From Marchantia polymorpha subsp. ruderalis (lineage: Eukaryota > Streptophyta > Marchantiopsida > Marchantiales > Marchantiaceae): a stretch of DNA of 64,000 bases. Below, piece after piece: positions 1 through 13,584 of the stretch. Position 1 is the stretch's first letter. Each line of letters begins with the position of its first letter. The translations under genes were made by a program, and so were the position numbers. The notes under the pieces were generated by a model. That model did no database searches and was not told the DNA's origin. It worked only from the letters and a program-made list of their open reading frames with translations. The DNA lies in contig AP031352.1 of assembly GCA_037833965.1 (NCBI GenBank), positions 5,932,501 through 5,996,500 of the forward strand, given 5' to 3'.

Positions 1-1550
1 GTGTTCAATGAGTTCTTGCTCACTGCTAAAAAAATACAAAAATTGGTTAATGAAAGTGAGAGATTTATCTAATCATAAAGTCCAATGTAGTCTCATCAAA
101 ACCTTCAAAAGAAGGTGTATTGGTAAAGAAGATACTCAAACATGAGTTTCCTAACATTGGAAAGAGATTTTTTCTAACATGGCAAATTTTCTATGTCAAA
201 TGTTTGAATAGTCCAATCTTTAATGAAGATTTCGTTAAAAAATGAAGAAGCTCGCAACGATATTTTTCTATATAGGAGCTGATATTCGAAGAAAACCAAA
301 AAAAAATTATCTTGAGATGCAAGAAAATTATGTCAGATAATGGTCGTGCCTATGATCCGATGATCAAAGACACTTTACCATAATACAACGTTGGCAGGGA
401 CTTCCTCGAGACTGAATTCTCCTTTTAGATAGAAGACTAGCTTCGTGTTACATCATCCTCATTAATATAAACATTATCAGCGACCTCTATACGTAACTCA
501 TGGTGGATAAGAGCCAAAAATAAAAGAGCTTCAAGATCACTTAAAATTTCGAAGTGTACCATCATAAACATTCTCGGTGTCATTGAATTTTAATAGAGAA
601 AATTGTTCATCTGGTACCTTCCTCAACATTCTCGGTATCATTGAAGTTAAATAGAGAACAGCGTTCATTTGGAAACCCGAAGGTCTCGTGATACGCAGGC
701 CAGTGTTAGCTTTCAAAACACTAAGAAAAGTGAGTCCTACTACTCATCGACGCTCAAGGCCTCAAAGCATGTAGTTCAAAGTTTGGGTATTGTTTTGATT
801 TACTCATGTGTCGTTTAAGTCACATAACAGGCAATTTGTAAACAATTTATTAGAATGATCAATCTTGCCGCTGAGCTATAGAAGATAATGAGCCAAATAA
901 TTTCCTTACTTCCAACATTTTATAGGAGATGGCCGGAGCGTGGAAAACCTTGTGACGATGAGGGCATAGTTAGATTGGGCTACCTGGTGGATTGATGCCA
1001 AGATCTGCACCAGAATCTTCCGTGTTTCGAACTCCACCTAAAGATGGGGGTACCTTATCATTTACATTATGTTATAGATTGTAAGCGGTTCTGACGTCGC
1101 TATTTTGAATATCGTCTTGTTTTTGGTTGTTTGCTGCTTTTGGCCCTCACTGGTCGTCTGATTTCAAGCATCTGGCGCTGCGCTTGAAGACCAACTAAAT
1201 TTATTCTATTCAAGCCACAGACGATGTCAAGCCAGAAACTGAATCACCGTATCTGACAGACGGTTGCCGTGGAGCTCCCTGCAAGTGCATCCTGATGAAA
1301 AGAATGAGCCCAAGAGAAAATATGACAGAAGCTCTCTAGGATTCAGCGAGGAGTTGATGTCGTGCTCCTCAGCTTGCTTACATTCAAATGGAAGGGAAAG
1401 AAAATACGCTGTGAATGAACACAGTGCAAAAGAGGAACAGTTTGTGAGTTGGAAGAGACTATGGGAACCACGAAGAGGCCATTCAGTAATTTCAAAATAC
1501 TATAAAAAAGTTTGAAAATATGTTCGTAGTCTGTGGCCATTCATCGGAGG
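1..1550. other. No recognisable gene
   Basis: I see only short frames that break quickly. The first kilobase is AT-rich and has the look of decayed repeat, but no domain or terminal repeat could be recognised. A short frame at 1,264-1,515 resembles nothing I know. Confidence 0.5.
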
Positions 1551-1557
1551 AGCTTTT

Positions 1558-2285
1558 CGAACGAGACAGTGAGCACCTGGCCAGCTTACAAGCATTGTTA
1601 GATCACAATCATACCCCTACTCTCGGAATCCTTTCTGTTCCAGTCTTGATAACAAGAGTGGCATTGTGACTGCAATGCGCAGCCTGATTCAACCACTGAC
1701 CGGGAAATTGATTTCTTTGAAACGCCATCAGTGGACAACGGCGACAGCCGTAATGCTCATCGTTCTAACGAACTGCACTCCCTGGTGGGGGAGTTTTCGA
1801 TGCAGATGCTGTTACTGAGCTTCACCATCGCGATCATCGTCTACGGAGGACTCGCAGTGATGGGAGCTGTGATGTTTGGAGACCAAACGCTTGCTCTAAT
1901 AACGTTGTACTTTCCAAAGGATTTGACTGTGGGCACCGTCGTGCTTTGGACCACGGTGGTGACCCCTCTGTCGAAGTTTTCGCTCGGCATAGCACCCATC
2001 GCACTAGAACTGGAAGGATTACTCCCCTTCGGTTTCGGTTCGAAAACTATCGTGGCCGTCGGATCTGTCATTCGACTCGGCCTTTTCTTTCTTAATTGTC
2101 ATGGTTGAATTGCCACCTACATTTTCCTACGTCCTAATCCTAATGTAGCAATCCTGCGAAAATTTATTACTTGCGAACGAGCCTGAGCAGATTGCCTGCC
2201 AATTGCGTCCGATTAGCGTAGAGACCGCATCAGTGCAGGCGGCGTTGTCGTCTTTACCTACTGTGACTGCAATTCCGCCTTAAAT
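1558..2285 (+). pseudogene. AVT1-type vacuolar amino-acid transporter fragment (AAAP family)
   Basis: The family consists of 10-11-TM proton-coupled amino-acid carriers, often in the vacuolar membrane. A frame near 1,575-1,670 reads like the first membrane segment of AVT1 proteins (an LQALLD stretch, then LGILSVP) and ends in a stop. A second frame at 1,731-2,108 encodes a later pair of membrane segments: IIVYGGLAVMGAVMFGDQT, then ITL-FPKD, then the LWTTVV-P-K segment and IALELEGLLPFG. A third frame near 2,235-2,290 ends like the family C-terminus (GGVVVF). The segments lie in the right order, but the middle helices are missing and the parts are out of frame, with no convincing splice sites joining them. 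I read it as a truncated pseudogene. A heavily misread split gene is possible but less likely. The assignment rests on motif memory. Confidence 0.62.
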
Positions 2286-3525
2286 ACATTTGTCATTAAG
2301 TTATTTTTTTATACAAGATAATGCAATAATAGTTAGAAATTTGTAAGATACTCTATTACTTTGCGACAAAGTAAGAAAGCTTACATTGCCCTCGGAGAAA
2401 GTTGACCATAAAAAAAATCGTCCGTCCGATGCTATTCACTTGCAATATATATGCATATCAAAAGCTATTCATTTCTTTCCATTAAAACATGCAGCAAAAT
2501 AAAACAAAGGAAGCAAAGATGTGTAAACATTTCCAATTTTTTGCTACCTTGATAGTTTGGCGTCTTTCAGCAAACTATGAATACCGCCTAACCTTCTTTA
2601 GAAATTCCACTTTCCAGACAGGTGGTAGTGTTAAGACTTATGAATCTGTAGTTGCATAATATTTTTTCTTTCCAATACCTCTTCTACAGAGCTTACAAAA
2701 TACAAAACCTTCATAAATGTCACATCCAACTACTAATGACAGAACACCAACCATGTTTCCCTCTGGATCCAGCCTCCAATCTCCGTTATTATCATCTTGC
2801 TTATCAAAATTTGTTGCAGAGTGTTTCATTTCATCAACAATTTTCAGTAGAATCCAAGTAGAATCTTCGGTCCAAGTAGAATCCAAGCCTTGACAATTAA
2901 TTACAATATCCGCTAAAAAGAATAAAAATTCTGGAAACAAATTTGTTCCGAATACTTTGTCACTTCATTTCACTCCACCCAGAGAATACGAGACCAAAAA
3001 GTCTAGCAGGCACCATATAAGAAAAGTCATTAAAACCATATATAAGAAGTGATCATGCGAAGCGTTGGAGTGAGCCCTCTAAATGCTAATCTATTGTAAT
3101 GCCAATCTACTCCAGTTTCTCAACAAAGTGTTAGTAAAATTAAAAAATTTCCAAATTTCCTCGCCCGGAAAAGTTTGAGGAAATCACGAAAAGTAGCAGA
3201 AAATGAGAGCTATACAAACAATTTTTTCTTGGGCAAATGCCTCCTGAACATTTTGATGTAAATTTTATCATTCACAGGGCAGAAAATCAAAATGGCAAGA
3301 TCTTATGAACTCGAGGCTTGACAATTGCTTCCAGAGTAGTACCGACATGTGTAATCACCGTGACATGGCCTCGCGTTGTCTGAGCTGGAAGTCCTCGGCG
3401 AAGGACGAGGGAAGTCTTAGTTCTGCACAAAAGCGCGAATGACTCTTTAAGGATGACAGCCATGAATATAATAACGGCGGCACACATTCGTTTCCTTCAC
3501 CGAAAGCTGTGATTCTCAAATCACC

Positions 3526-3583
3526 CGAACATCGACTTTGGATCTCGTAAATCTACAATCACGAGATGCCAAGTCGATGTTCG
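3526..3583. repeat. Near-perfect hairpin, 23-bp arms
   Basis: The arms at 3,526-3,548 and 3,561-3,583 are reverse complements except at two positions, and flank a 12-nt AT-rich loop at 3,549-3,560. The outer 13 bp and inner 7 bp pair without a mismatch. No transposase or terminal-repeat context is seen. Confidence 0.9.
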
Positions 3584-4268
3584 AGTCGCGCAGACAGTCT
3601 TCAGGGTCCCAGAGTTCTAGATTAGACCACACCCTTCTGTCCATCGCGATTATTCACTGGTTTATGATCCATGCCGGTAGGAGGAGATTGAGACTGTCGA
3701 AGAACGAATATTTTTCTCGTAACATGCCAAATAATGCAGATAAAACGAAACTGGCAACTTCGAGTCACTCTAGATGTTCATGACTGTTACATCGGAGTTT
3801 CAGAAGCTGTACTCGCATCCGATCCCTTTGACACGTCGTATCCATCAATCGTTGCATCCGATTTTTCATGGCGCTCAGGCAGTAAGACCACGGAAGTGTG
3901 CTTTCTCGAAGTTTCCTCGATTGTGGCGTCCAGAAAATGTAAATTTGGAACATCGTCCTCATTCATCATTAGATTGCTGATTAGGCTCTTGATCTCATGG
4001 TAATGCCGTGCCTCGATTGGATGACTCTTGAGAAATTTTGTATACAAAGAATGATCTAATACCAACTAGCTTTAATTTGATATCTCTTTGCGCGTAAATA
4101 TATATCATCCAAACAGCTGCAGGCGTATTCATTCTAGCAAGAGCTCTAATGTACCACGATATGGTTTGTTGCGAACAAGAAAAACAGTGAATTGGAGCCA
4201 GCACCATACATTGAAGTGGAGATCTCTAACATAGAAGTTCAGCCTACATATTCTAGTTCTCAATCGCC

Positions 4269-4335
4269 ACGACTGACCTGATTTTCCTTGAGATATTTTG
4301 AATGCTAATTTTACAATTATCTTGAGGTCAGTCGT
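4269..4335. repeat. Inverted repeat, 11-bp perfect arms with 45-nt loop
   Basis: ACGACTGACCT at 4,269-4,279 is the exact reverse complement of 4,325-4,335. The intervening 45 nt is AT-rich. It could be a chance foldback or a remnant of a small inverted-repeat element. Confidence 0.8.
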
Positions 4336-6929
4336 TGTAAGCTGACTCTCAAAATCAAATGCAGTTATGGAAAAATATCCACAAAATTAAGAGAGACTAG
4401 TTGCCACGGTCAAACTTTTGCTAAGACTCACAACTGCGGCAATAAAGCGCACTCACTTTAATATGTGGAAGATATGTTCAAAGATAATCCAGTCGCTTGT
4501 GACTGAGGAGGTGACTATGGTTCCTAAATAGCCATTAAAAGTTGCACATCAGTGAAGTGTTATGCATTTGCAAAGACAAAATTAGAATAGCATCCTCTAT
4601 GTCCCTGCAGGCATGCCTGCCACATTGAATATATCTCAATCATGTGTATTTTAGTGTAAACCATCTCCGTCAATTACACGTTATTCCCTATCTACGACTC
4701 TTTTTCTGATCTCAAATTAAATGTTATTCCAACGTTTAGCTACATGTCTTTTTATTGTTTTCTCACTACATCCAGCCAAGATGACAAGAACTTTTATTGC
4801 ACTCTTGTCTAACTCATATGAGTAATAAATTCACTGGCTCCTTTCCAGTCACACCACTGTGTACCAGCAAGCCTTCAGATCAGTTGTCGACATTCAAGTG
4901 ACTCAAGCCTTGAGGGATCGTTGAAAATTTGATCTGGCGTTTCTACACTATGTATAAGAGATGAGTCTGCGGTTTACCTATAAAGACATCTGCTTCTTGA
5001 ACATGCTAAATAACTCGCTCATTATCAAATGTCTTTATCGGGCAGTCGCTTTTTGTTTGCCCTCCAACTTGCTCTTAGATAACCCACTGAAGATGGGGCA
5101 AAAGTTTTTGCAGTCGACGTGTATCACATCCCTTCTCATGTCCTAAGTCAAATAATCACCAATTTCCTTCTTGTTTGAAGTATCAGGCTCTGGCACGTAC
5201 AACTCTTCGAGCTAAATCTTAGATATCTGGCCAGCGAAGTTTATCTTAATCATATTATGTTAGCTTCCACAAAACCATCACAAGAATATATAATTTTAGG
5301 AAATATCGATAGTTAACATTTCGCAGCAACTATCAGTTGAAAAGATCATTACCCGTATGCCTATCCGCCTTCTCATGAGCTTCAGATAGTGGAGAGAGTC
5401 GATAGAGTTTGTTTGAAGCAAGATGATACTTGGCGTATTCAGCACTCAAACAACATGTTCCTAATTGCGTGCCTCAAAACTATGACCTTTCCTTCTGTAG
5501 GAAAATCTCAAATTTGCCAATTTGCCAGATATCGATCATTGCTTTTTGTCGGATCTAACAATTTACTTTCTCCAAAGTACGTGCAATCGGATATAAATCC
5601 AGAGCTAAACCAGTGTACGCTCAAGATGACAAATTTGCCAGAATTCAGTCATGAATTTCGCAATCTCACTGTATGAATTTGTTCTTGTCTTTGAACTGGT
5701 ATATTTTACCAAATCTGTTGCGCAAACAGCAGTCCGATGATGTTTGTGATATTCTCATCTGAGGATTAGCTCCCAGAAGGTGAGTAAAACCATGCTTTTT
5801 GAGTTCACGGTATTCGCCTCCATACTCAGCCCTGGCAACCATATTTCTCTAATGAGAAAGCACTTCCAAAGCTGTTGGACGTCACTGTTTAGATATTGAT
5901 TCTTAGAGATTTGAGAACCAAATCCTCTATCGTATCAAAGTTAGGCCCTAAACTTCACAACGTGCTGCACTTACAAAACATCAAGTTATGAGTGAATGTC
6001 GTGGTACATGTCAAATTTTACGAGGACAGATCAGATTGACTTGCTTTCATCACCGTTATACCTCACAGATTTAGGAGTGGAGAAAACTTTCCATTTTATG
6101 CTAAACATATAGCCTAACACGCGAGACCCTAATCCACGTTCCGGGCATAGAGCTTACAAAACGCCGTCTAAACTTGTGGGAACCACAGAGTTCTCATGCA
6201 ATATATCTCCTCTCAGGTCTGCACAATGTATTCGGATATATGTTCGCAGCAGCAAGTATTAGATGTTTTATTGCTAAAGTGGTCACTTGTTCCTTCACGT
6301 GCTTGAAGTTCGTGGTGCTCATTTACGAGGCAAAGGAGGTCGAATAGCCTCTTCTGGTTTGCTTTTGAATAGGATACTCCGGGCATGTACAGACTCCGAC
6401 AAAAGCTCAGTTTGCGGCCACTGCCACTTAAAATTCCATGATCTGTGTACTGTCACTCCAGTCCAGTAGTTTCGTTTCAGGATTCCTGTGTGGAGCTTGC
6501 ACCGACCTAAAGAAAGAATGAAAATAGGATAATGAGCTAACACGTATGTACTACTTTGGAAGAACCTTCAGTGGCTGATTTCGTTCGGTGTCAAAGGGAA
6601 TGAGAAGTGAATTGTTGCACTCGGAGGTAATTACACTCGCTTTATTGTTTCTCGGAGGACTTTAGCATCTTTCCTACTTTCCTTCCCTGCATGATGGTCA
6701 CATTGAAGATCTGCATGATCAACATAGAGGACCACCACGACGTTGTTGGATCGTTTTTTGAGCCGGTCGATGAGACCGTGATTCTCAGCCCATTTTGTGA
6801 AGTTGGGATGAGGTTTTCTTCCCAACCGTTGCAACAAGTTGCCGACTCTGGAGTAGAGTGACAAGAATACTTGCGCTTCGATCATCCAGTAATTGCGAAA
6901 TTGTTGATGATTACATTGCATTGCTTTGG

Positions 6930-8460
6930 TATAAATAGATATAATTTAATATCTTTATTTATATATATCATATGTTATTTAAAAAATATTTATTTAAACA
7001 ACAATTGACACTTGAATCTTTCAAACATACAATATCATGGTTATGAGTAGTTTTTGACAATATAAATCTAATTTGATCATCTTGAGAATCAGTTCAAAAA
7101 CATCTTCAGTGTATTTTTTCAAGTAAACAAAAAATTTGAAATCTTAAATTTCAGTGTTTAGTAGATTTTATGCATTAAATAACACAGTTATTTAATCTTT
7201 CAAGAATGTTAAAGTTCAAAATTTGATAATTTGTTTTACAATTGAGATTTTTAAGACTTTCAATGTTAAAATTTTTCCTTAAAATTAATTGAAAAGATTG
7301 AAACAAATTGAAAAGATTACTAAAATATTTTGCGTTGAAAAAACTCTTAGGAAATTGAAAGATTCGAATTTTGTGACTCTTTGAAAATGATCATTAAAAT
7401 TTAACATTTATAAAATAATTAGTTTTTATACAATGAAATAACACATTATTTCAAAAATTTAATTTAAAAACATCATGTTTGATTTTTTTTGACGATTTTA
7501 AGATTCAAAATCACAATGATCATATCATGTAAGAAATTTTGAATTTGAAAAAGTTTAAAGAATCAGATCTTCATTTTCAAAACTTTTTCAGGTTGATTAT
7601 GTTTATCGTAGTATTCTGTTAGAAATACGTTGCTTTCTAAATTACAAAATTGCATGAATGTTTACCCTACAAAACTTTCTTATTTGAGGGTTGTGATACT
7701 TTGGAATAAATTTTGATATGGTTGTGTTCCATATAAAAAATTTTAAAAAAAATCATAACATCATGTAAGTCTTGCATTTGTGCATGTTTGTTTGAATTTT
7801 ATACATATTTATATTTATATATTGTTACTTTCTATTCTACAGAAGAACATATATCATACTTGAAATGTGATTTGATAGTGACATCCAATTGATAGTGAAC
7901 ATGTACTTGATGAGATTGGTACAAACTAGTTTGAATGTTACATTGTTGGTATTACATGTAACTATTAACGAGTTAACATCATAACGTTATATTTTTTTAT
8001 TTTAGTTTTTAGAAATCCATGTTGTACTAATGTATTATGATTTTAGAATCGAATCACTAGTGAAGGGTTATTATGATTAATTTATAATAAGTATGATGAT
8101 CTAAAATATTATACTATGACATTGATACATAATATTATGATGAGAAGAAAGATGTTACAGTGGCATATATATACTACAGATCTTTGATTGTGTACACAAG
8201 CAACAATAGTAACAAAGAAACCAAAAAAGTCAATGGTGTAGTTATGATCATTTGCACGAACTAATAAACCCTTTACGTGGCCTGTTGCCGCACAGTAGAC
8301 TTTAAACTGGATGAAGTATACTGCAGTATAGAAGTTGAGAATTTGTGCAATCGCGTGTACTGGACAATACAGTACTTTGAACTTCAGACGTGCGATATGA
8401 TTATCCCAAAAGATTGATTTTTGTGTTGCATAAAGCATATTTGCATGTTCATACTCCACT
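6930..8460. other. AT-rich block without genes
   Basis: Base composition drops sharply to mostly A and T between about 6,930 and 8,130. No frame of useful length and no retrotransposon motif was found. Other AT-rich blocks in this window hold decayed retroelements, so this one is probably the same, but I see no direct proof. Confidence 0.5.
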
Positions 8461-11400
8461 GGTTTGACTCATCGTCAGAATAGCATGCTGATCCGGAAGA
8501 AACACTGCAACCATAATATCTCGTGTTTGTTCATACATTCGTTTCGAGCTTCTCAATCATTCTCCTGAACAACGAGGGGATGAAAAGATGGTAAAATAAC
8601 AAAATGGAACAAAAACCAGTGCCGTGTGAGCTCATCATGTCAAATCAAATCAAATCAACCGGCGACGGCAAAGAAGGAAAGGATCATGCAAAGGAGCAAA
8701 AGAGAAAGAGGAGAGAAATGAGAACTGCGACCTCATCCGACACTCAGAACGAACTTCTGATGCACCATTATGACTGAGTATGGAGATCCCAAATTTAGGA
8801 GCCAAGAAGTACTTCCAGAGTCAAGACTCCAGAGCTGCCGGTGGTCCACATCCTACCGCCCTCGGGGTCGTTCCGCCGCCTTCAGCTTGCGAGTTTGACG
8901 CCCGTCAGGTGTCACCGACTATCTTTATGATTCTGTACTAAACTGCACTGGACTTACAGACCTTGTCCAGGGTTTGGTATATTTGGCCCATTTAGACTCC
9001 ATAAGCTCTAGCAGCTTCTCGAGTTCTTCGGTGAACTGTGGGTTGAACTTGAATGGACTTTGAAACTCATGCCACATCGGACATCACCACGTTTTCAGCT
9101 GGACCTCTCCAGCTAAATATTCTCGAAAGTTTCTCAACAATGAGAATTTCTGCTAATGCTTCAAGAAGTATGTAGTAATCACATGTCCAAATGTTGATCT
9201 TCCAACAAAGGGCGTATTAACATGTTGATAGTAAATTCCTGACTGTGATTTTTCTTCTAACAAGATTTTGAGCCCGATCGAGAAGCAATCAATGAGCTGG
9301 GAAGGCATCGTTGTATTTCTAGTGAACAAGACTTCCTTGTGTTACACCGTAAAATGGCGGCAGCTATCCTCGATGATACTTCATGATCGAACCATCTTCT
9401 AGTTAAAGAGTATGGGATGAATGGATTCACACAGAGAGCAATTGCACAAATGAGCTTCAGGAACACCATCCATACCTCACATCAACCTCGAATTACCTTC
9501 ATAGTAGTATTGAGAGTTGCTTGCGAACTCTTCGTTAAATCACCCTCACTTTGCCAACCAATAAGGGTGACGTACCGTCAAAGAAAGTGGAACCGCTCAG
9601 AAGGACCACATTCGGAAATATTTTTGGTCAGTGCCTCCCTACCCTAAAGGATGTCAGGTCTGTGCTCCGTGGTTCAGAAATTCCCCTCAGGACACACAGG
9701 CTGTCATACAGAGTCAGGCATTTCTTGCTTGAGAACGTTTCACGAGCAGTCTTGCGGTCTTAATGTTAGGATTTCAGAGGAGAGATTTTCCGAATCTGGT
9801 TTTCAAGAGTGCCGTACCTTCTGATACGAGGGTCAGGTGCGGTAGGTATTGTGAATCTCGACTCCAAGGAGACAAATTCAGTTGAAAGACAAACCAGGTG
9901 GGAGGGACCACAGAGGTTCCTGAACGACGAGCCACAGAGTCCAGAGTCCAGAGCATGGCCCTTTCAGAACCTGGACACCAACATCTTGCCAGTGCTCACT
10001 ACCTTATGCAAGATCCAACATCGACGGTTCACATCCCAGAACTGTGGTCTGCATGAACTTTCATCCTCAAAGTATCGATTCCGTTCCTGCGAGAGCATAT
10101 TGCTAGAGAATTTGCAGAATTGACAGAAAGAAATCATCAGGGCAGAACTATAAATGGTCAGTAATCGCAATTTCATTCCCTCTCTTCCCTTTCTCATATA
10201 CTGATACATCCACGGAGCATACGGTGGGCCCGTAGTTTCCCTGTCTCTTGGTTGTGTCTTTTTAGTAACGGATTTCGTGCAGACAGGACGCCCAAGAGGG
10301 CACGGATGGACAATCTAGGGACGTCCACTTCTACGTGCTAAATCTAGGACGTCCTCTCAGTAAGTAGGAACGAGGCTAGAACTTTCGCTCTCCCTTTGAT
10401 TTTCTTGATGACAGTTTTCCTGCTTCTTATATTCTTACATTTCATTTTTTAGTATTTCCCTTTGAGAATTATTTGGAAAATTTGGTGAATTAAGGCCTCT
10501 GTTGTGTTTTTTTCTTGAACCACATTCTTGTCTGGGGCTTCGTACCATTACGGAAAAAGAAGAGCCGCCACATTGCCATGCGGTGGAAGCAACCGTGTCC
10601 GTGTCTCTCATCCACGAGGTTTTTCTCATTTCCGTCTCGAACCTGCAACTTTAGAAAGTATGTATTTTATATTTAAAAATTTAAAAATTGTAGTAACTTT
10701 TTACTTGTAATCAACTTATTTCCAAAATATAATCTACCCTCATCCGTTTAGTTCATATTTCAATTATTTCCACATATCACAATCTATTGCTTTCTGAGGG
10801 TGCAATTGGAGAAGTTGCAATGTTGTTCCCAATCTTGGTAATCAGTTGAAGTCGAATCGTTCTCAAATATTCCAAGGCGATATTACTGTTATCTCGCGAG
10901 TGATTATAATTGCACTTTATTTTCTTGCCGAGTTTTTGGCGCACATGGTCGTCGTACATGTGCTCGTGTTGGGACTGCAGTTTTCAACATCGTCTCAACC
11001 ATATCCCGGTTTGGTCCGAGTTCTCGCTTCGTGAGTTTATTGCAGTTATATTTTCACTTGTGGTGATGATGGCAGTATGGTTGGTCGACATAATGGCAAC
11101 CCAACAGTTACAAGACATCTCGCCGGCTCAAAAGGCGTGGCATGACATGCTACGAGAAAGAATATGTGGGGTAAATATTTCAGTCTTCCAGAAAAGGTGG
11201 TATCTTAAATGTGTCCGCAAAATGATGCCAAAAGCAATTCAGTAAGTAACATGAAAAGGACGTGTGTAAGCATTCACTGATGAAGAAATCATCACTCGCT
11301 CTTGAGTTGTGAGAAATCGGTTTTGTTCATTAGTTACCATTTGATATACATAAGCACACAATGCGACTTTACTTTTAGCAGCTTTCTTCTCTGAGCCCTT

Positions 11401-13584
11401 GCAGCCGTATCATTGATTATCTGATCTCCTCCAAGGAATGAGTTTTCACTTACGTTAAGATTCCGATCAGATGGATTTTGTCGCATTTGTTTCCTCCCCT
11501 GCATTTTTTGTTGCATATCGTCGGTAAGCTCCAGTGATCGTTGGAGCCATCTCTTCGCATTTCTTGTACGTACAAGTCTTTCACTACTTATGCGTCGACA
11601 GTAGAGTTGCACGACCCAAGCATCTCGAGTGAGCTTTCGCTTCCTCACTCTTCTCTTCTCGAATCCTAACTCCCTCCTTTACCCCGAGACGAAGGCAAGT
11701 CGACATCGCCAACAGATCTGGTCCCAATGTCTTCCATACCGAATGCTCCTTCTAATATACCTCGAGATTTTCTCCCTCCAGAGGCGACGAGGCCTCGGCC
11801 ACCGGCTGTGCCCGTCTTCCTGACCGGGACGACAGAAAACCACCCCGACGCTCTGCAGATCGTACGTACGTTATCGTCGCGATTCGGAAAAGGAAATCTC
11901 GGGCGTATCCGTATCCGGGAGCGTAATGCAGAGCGGGAGAGGGAGGTACGGTGCAGCGCCGCGCCTTCTTTGGCAGGCCAGATCAGAGCGGGCATGATAC
12001 TTGCAGGCACTGCGAATGTCGTCCAGCACACGACGTACAAAAAGCTTACGCTTCTGCAGCGGCCCGTCAGTCTGCCAGTCAGACATAACCCGGCCACTCT
12101 ACAATTACTCCGAAGGCATGCGATACATCACGAGAGCGCCAATTGAGCATTTGGGGGCGACGGACGAGAGCGAGCAGAGCCGCGATTGAGCTGAGCTTGA
12201 GCGAGCTGCAGCGCGGGACGGGAGGTAAAATTACCGCGGCCGATTCTGTTCCGGGAGCTTTTCGTACGAGCTGTACCGCATGCGCGCATGTGAGCGAGTG
12301 AGCGAGTGAGCGAGTGAGTGCGTGCGGGAGTCAGCTCATGAGTCTTTCTGCATCTGAACACGAGTTGCCAGTTTGTCGTGACATTTGTTGTGCCAATGTA
12401 GCTGCATTTCGTTGCTCGTCTTGCTAAGCTCGCGGTGTTCTCTGAAGAGTTTCCTACTTTGACTGTTTTGTTGCCTCTGCTTTCCACTGCTCTGTTCTGA
12501 CCTCTCTCCGATACTCGAGAGCCTCTTCTTGTGCTCCATCGCTCGTCTTGCTTGGAGAGTATCGGACGCTTGCAATGACAGAATGATAACTTCGTGTGAG
12601 CTTTTCAGAGAGCGCGCAGCACTTTTATTAAGAAGTGTGTGCCGTTGTTGTCCGCGGAAATAGTGAACCGGGTGGGCGAGTAGTACAAGGCGTGTCGTGC
12701 TTCGCTCGTACTGGGACTGCACTCCAGGTCCAGTCCAGGTGATTTGCCTTCCTTTGAGAAAGTCCCCTGGGCATCGGCATTCTTCAAACGTTCTTAGTGA
12801 GAGCTGGTACGTCTTGGACAGGGCTAGTCTGGGCATCACGAAACACCTGTGGTTCACCTTGGCAAACAGTATGTGTGAGCATCAAGTTTCTAGAGTTTGT
12901 GCTGTACATTCGGAACGATCGAATAAACACTGGTCTACTAGGGACCCCATAGATAGACTTGAGCTACCTGCTGCAAAGTTGTTCGCTTCAGTGTCACATC
13001 ATTATAACCACCTAATTTTCCTGTATTCGTACCGTGGGTCTGGAATGTATCGAAAGCGCGGTTTGCCTGTCTCAATGCCTGCGGAACGAGTTACAGAGTG
13101 CCCTGGAACCTTCTAGTAAACCTTCCTTCCACGTAAGAATTGGACTTTCGCTAGTTCTCCCTGCATTGTGGATTATATAAGTGTCGCCGTGTCTCCTGCT
13201 GCCTTGGACTGTTACCAGAATACATATTATACTCATAGATATAACATTGCGTCTAGGCTTTGGGTGGTTTCGATGCTATCAACGGAACTATTAGAAGCTA
13301 GCGGAATCCAATCAAGAGAAAATTTTCCATTCTCAGTCGTGTTTCCGAAGTGACTCAGAAAGCTGGCAGTAGGTTCTTCATACACCTGTGAGGATCGAAA
13401 GATGTATTCGAAAGCGTTCAACTTATGGGTTTAAGTCACTGAAGTACGCCTTAGCTTTCCATCCTGCGACCATGTTATCATTAGATCGTGGTGCATGAGT
13501 GATCTGAGTAAAACTCGATAACTTCCAGCGTTCTTGTTTTCCTTGCCAGCAGAAGTACTGGAGATTTGAGAAATATCAACGACG
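8460..13584. other. Intergenic; possible upstream region of the phytocyanin gene
   Basis: The part from about 11.6 to 12.8 kb is GC-richer and has open frames on both strands (11,727-12,146 plus; 11,666-12,097 and 12,336-12,857 minus). These are arginine/serine-rich and look like composition effects. A short minus-strand stretch near 8,985-9,070 reads like coding sequence (rich in Lys, Glu and Trp) but matches no family I know. Confidence 0.45.
12291..12320. repeat. Short tandem repeat, GTGAGCGA unit
   Basis: About three to four copies of an 8-bp unit (GTGAGCGA) lie in a row, ending in GTGAGTGCGTGC. It is a simple sequence repeat in a GC-rich stretch. Confidence 0.85.

Larger units (their letters stand above)
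2300..6930. other. Intergenic, no recognisable gene
   Basis: Short open frames occur on both strands (for example the minus strand at 2,638-2,940 and 6,631-6,921), but none shows a known domain, clear splice structure or family motif. Two stem-loop structures inside are listed separately. Old transposon debris is likely but cannot be assigned. Confidence 0.5.

Noticed and set aside
3765-4207. Possible copia RNase H remnant on the minus strand (EARHYHEIKSLI)
   Set aside because: The resemblance to the copia KHI-YHF-R segment is too short and no neighbouring motif supports it.
12291-12320. Possible CRISPR-like or regulatory repeat array
   Set aside because: The units are directly adjacent without spacers, so it is a plain microsatellite.
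11666-12857. Overlapping frames on both strands (139, 143 and 173 codons)
   Set aside because: No conserved pattern or splice logic. Both strands are open because the stretch is GC-rich.
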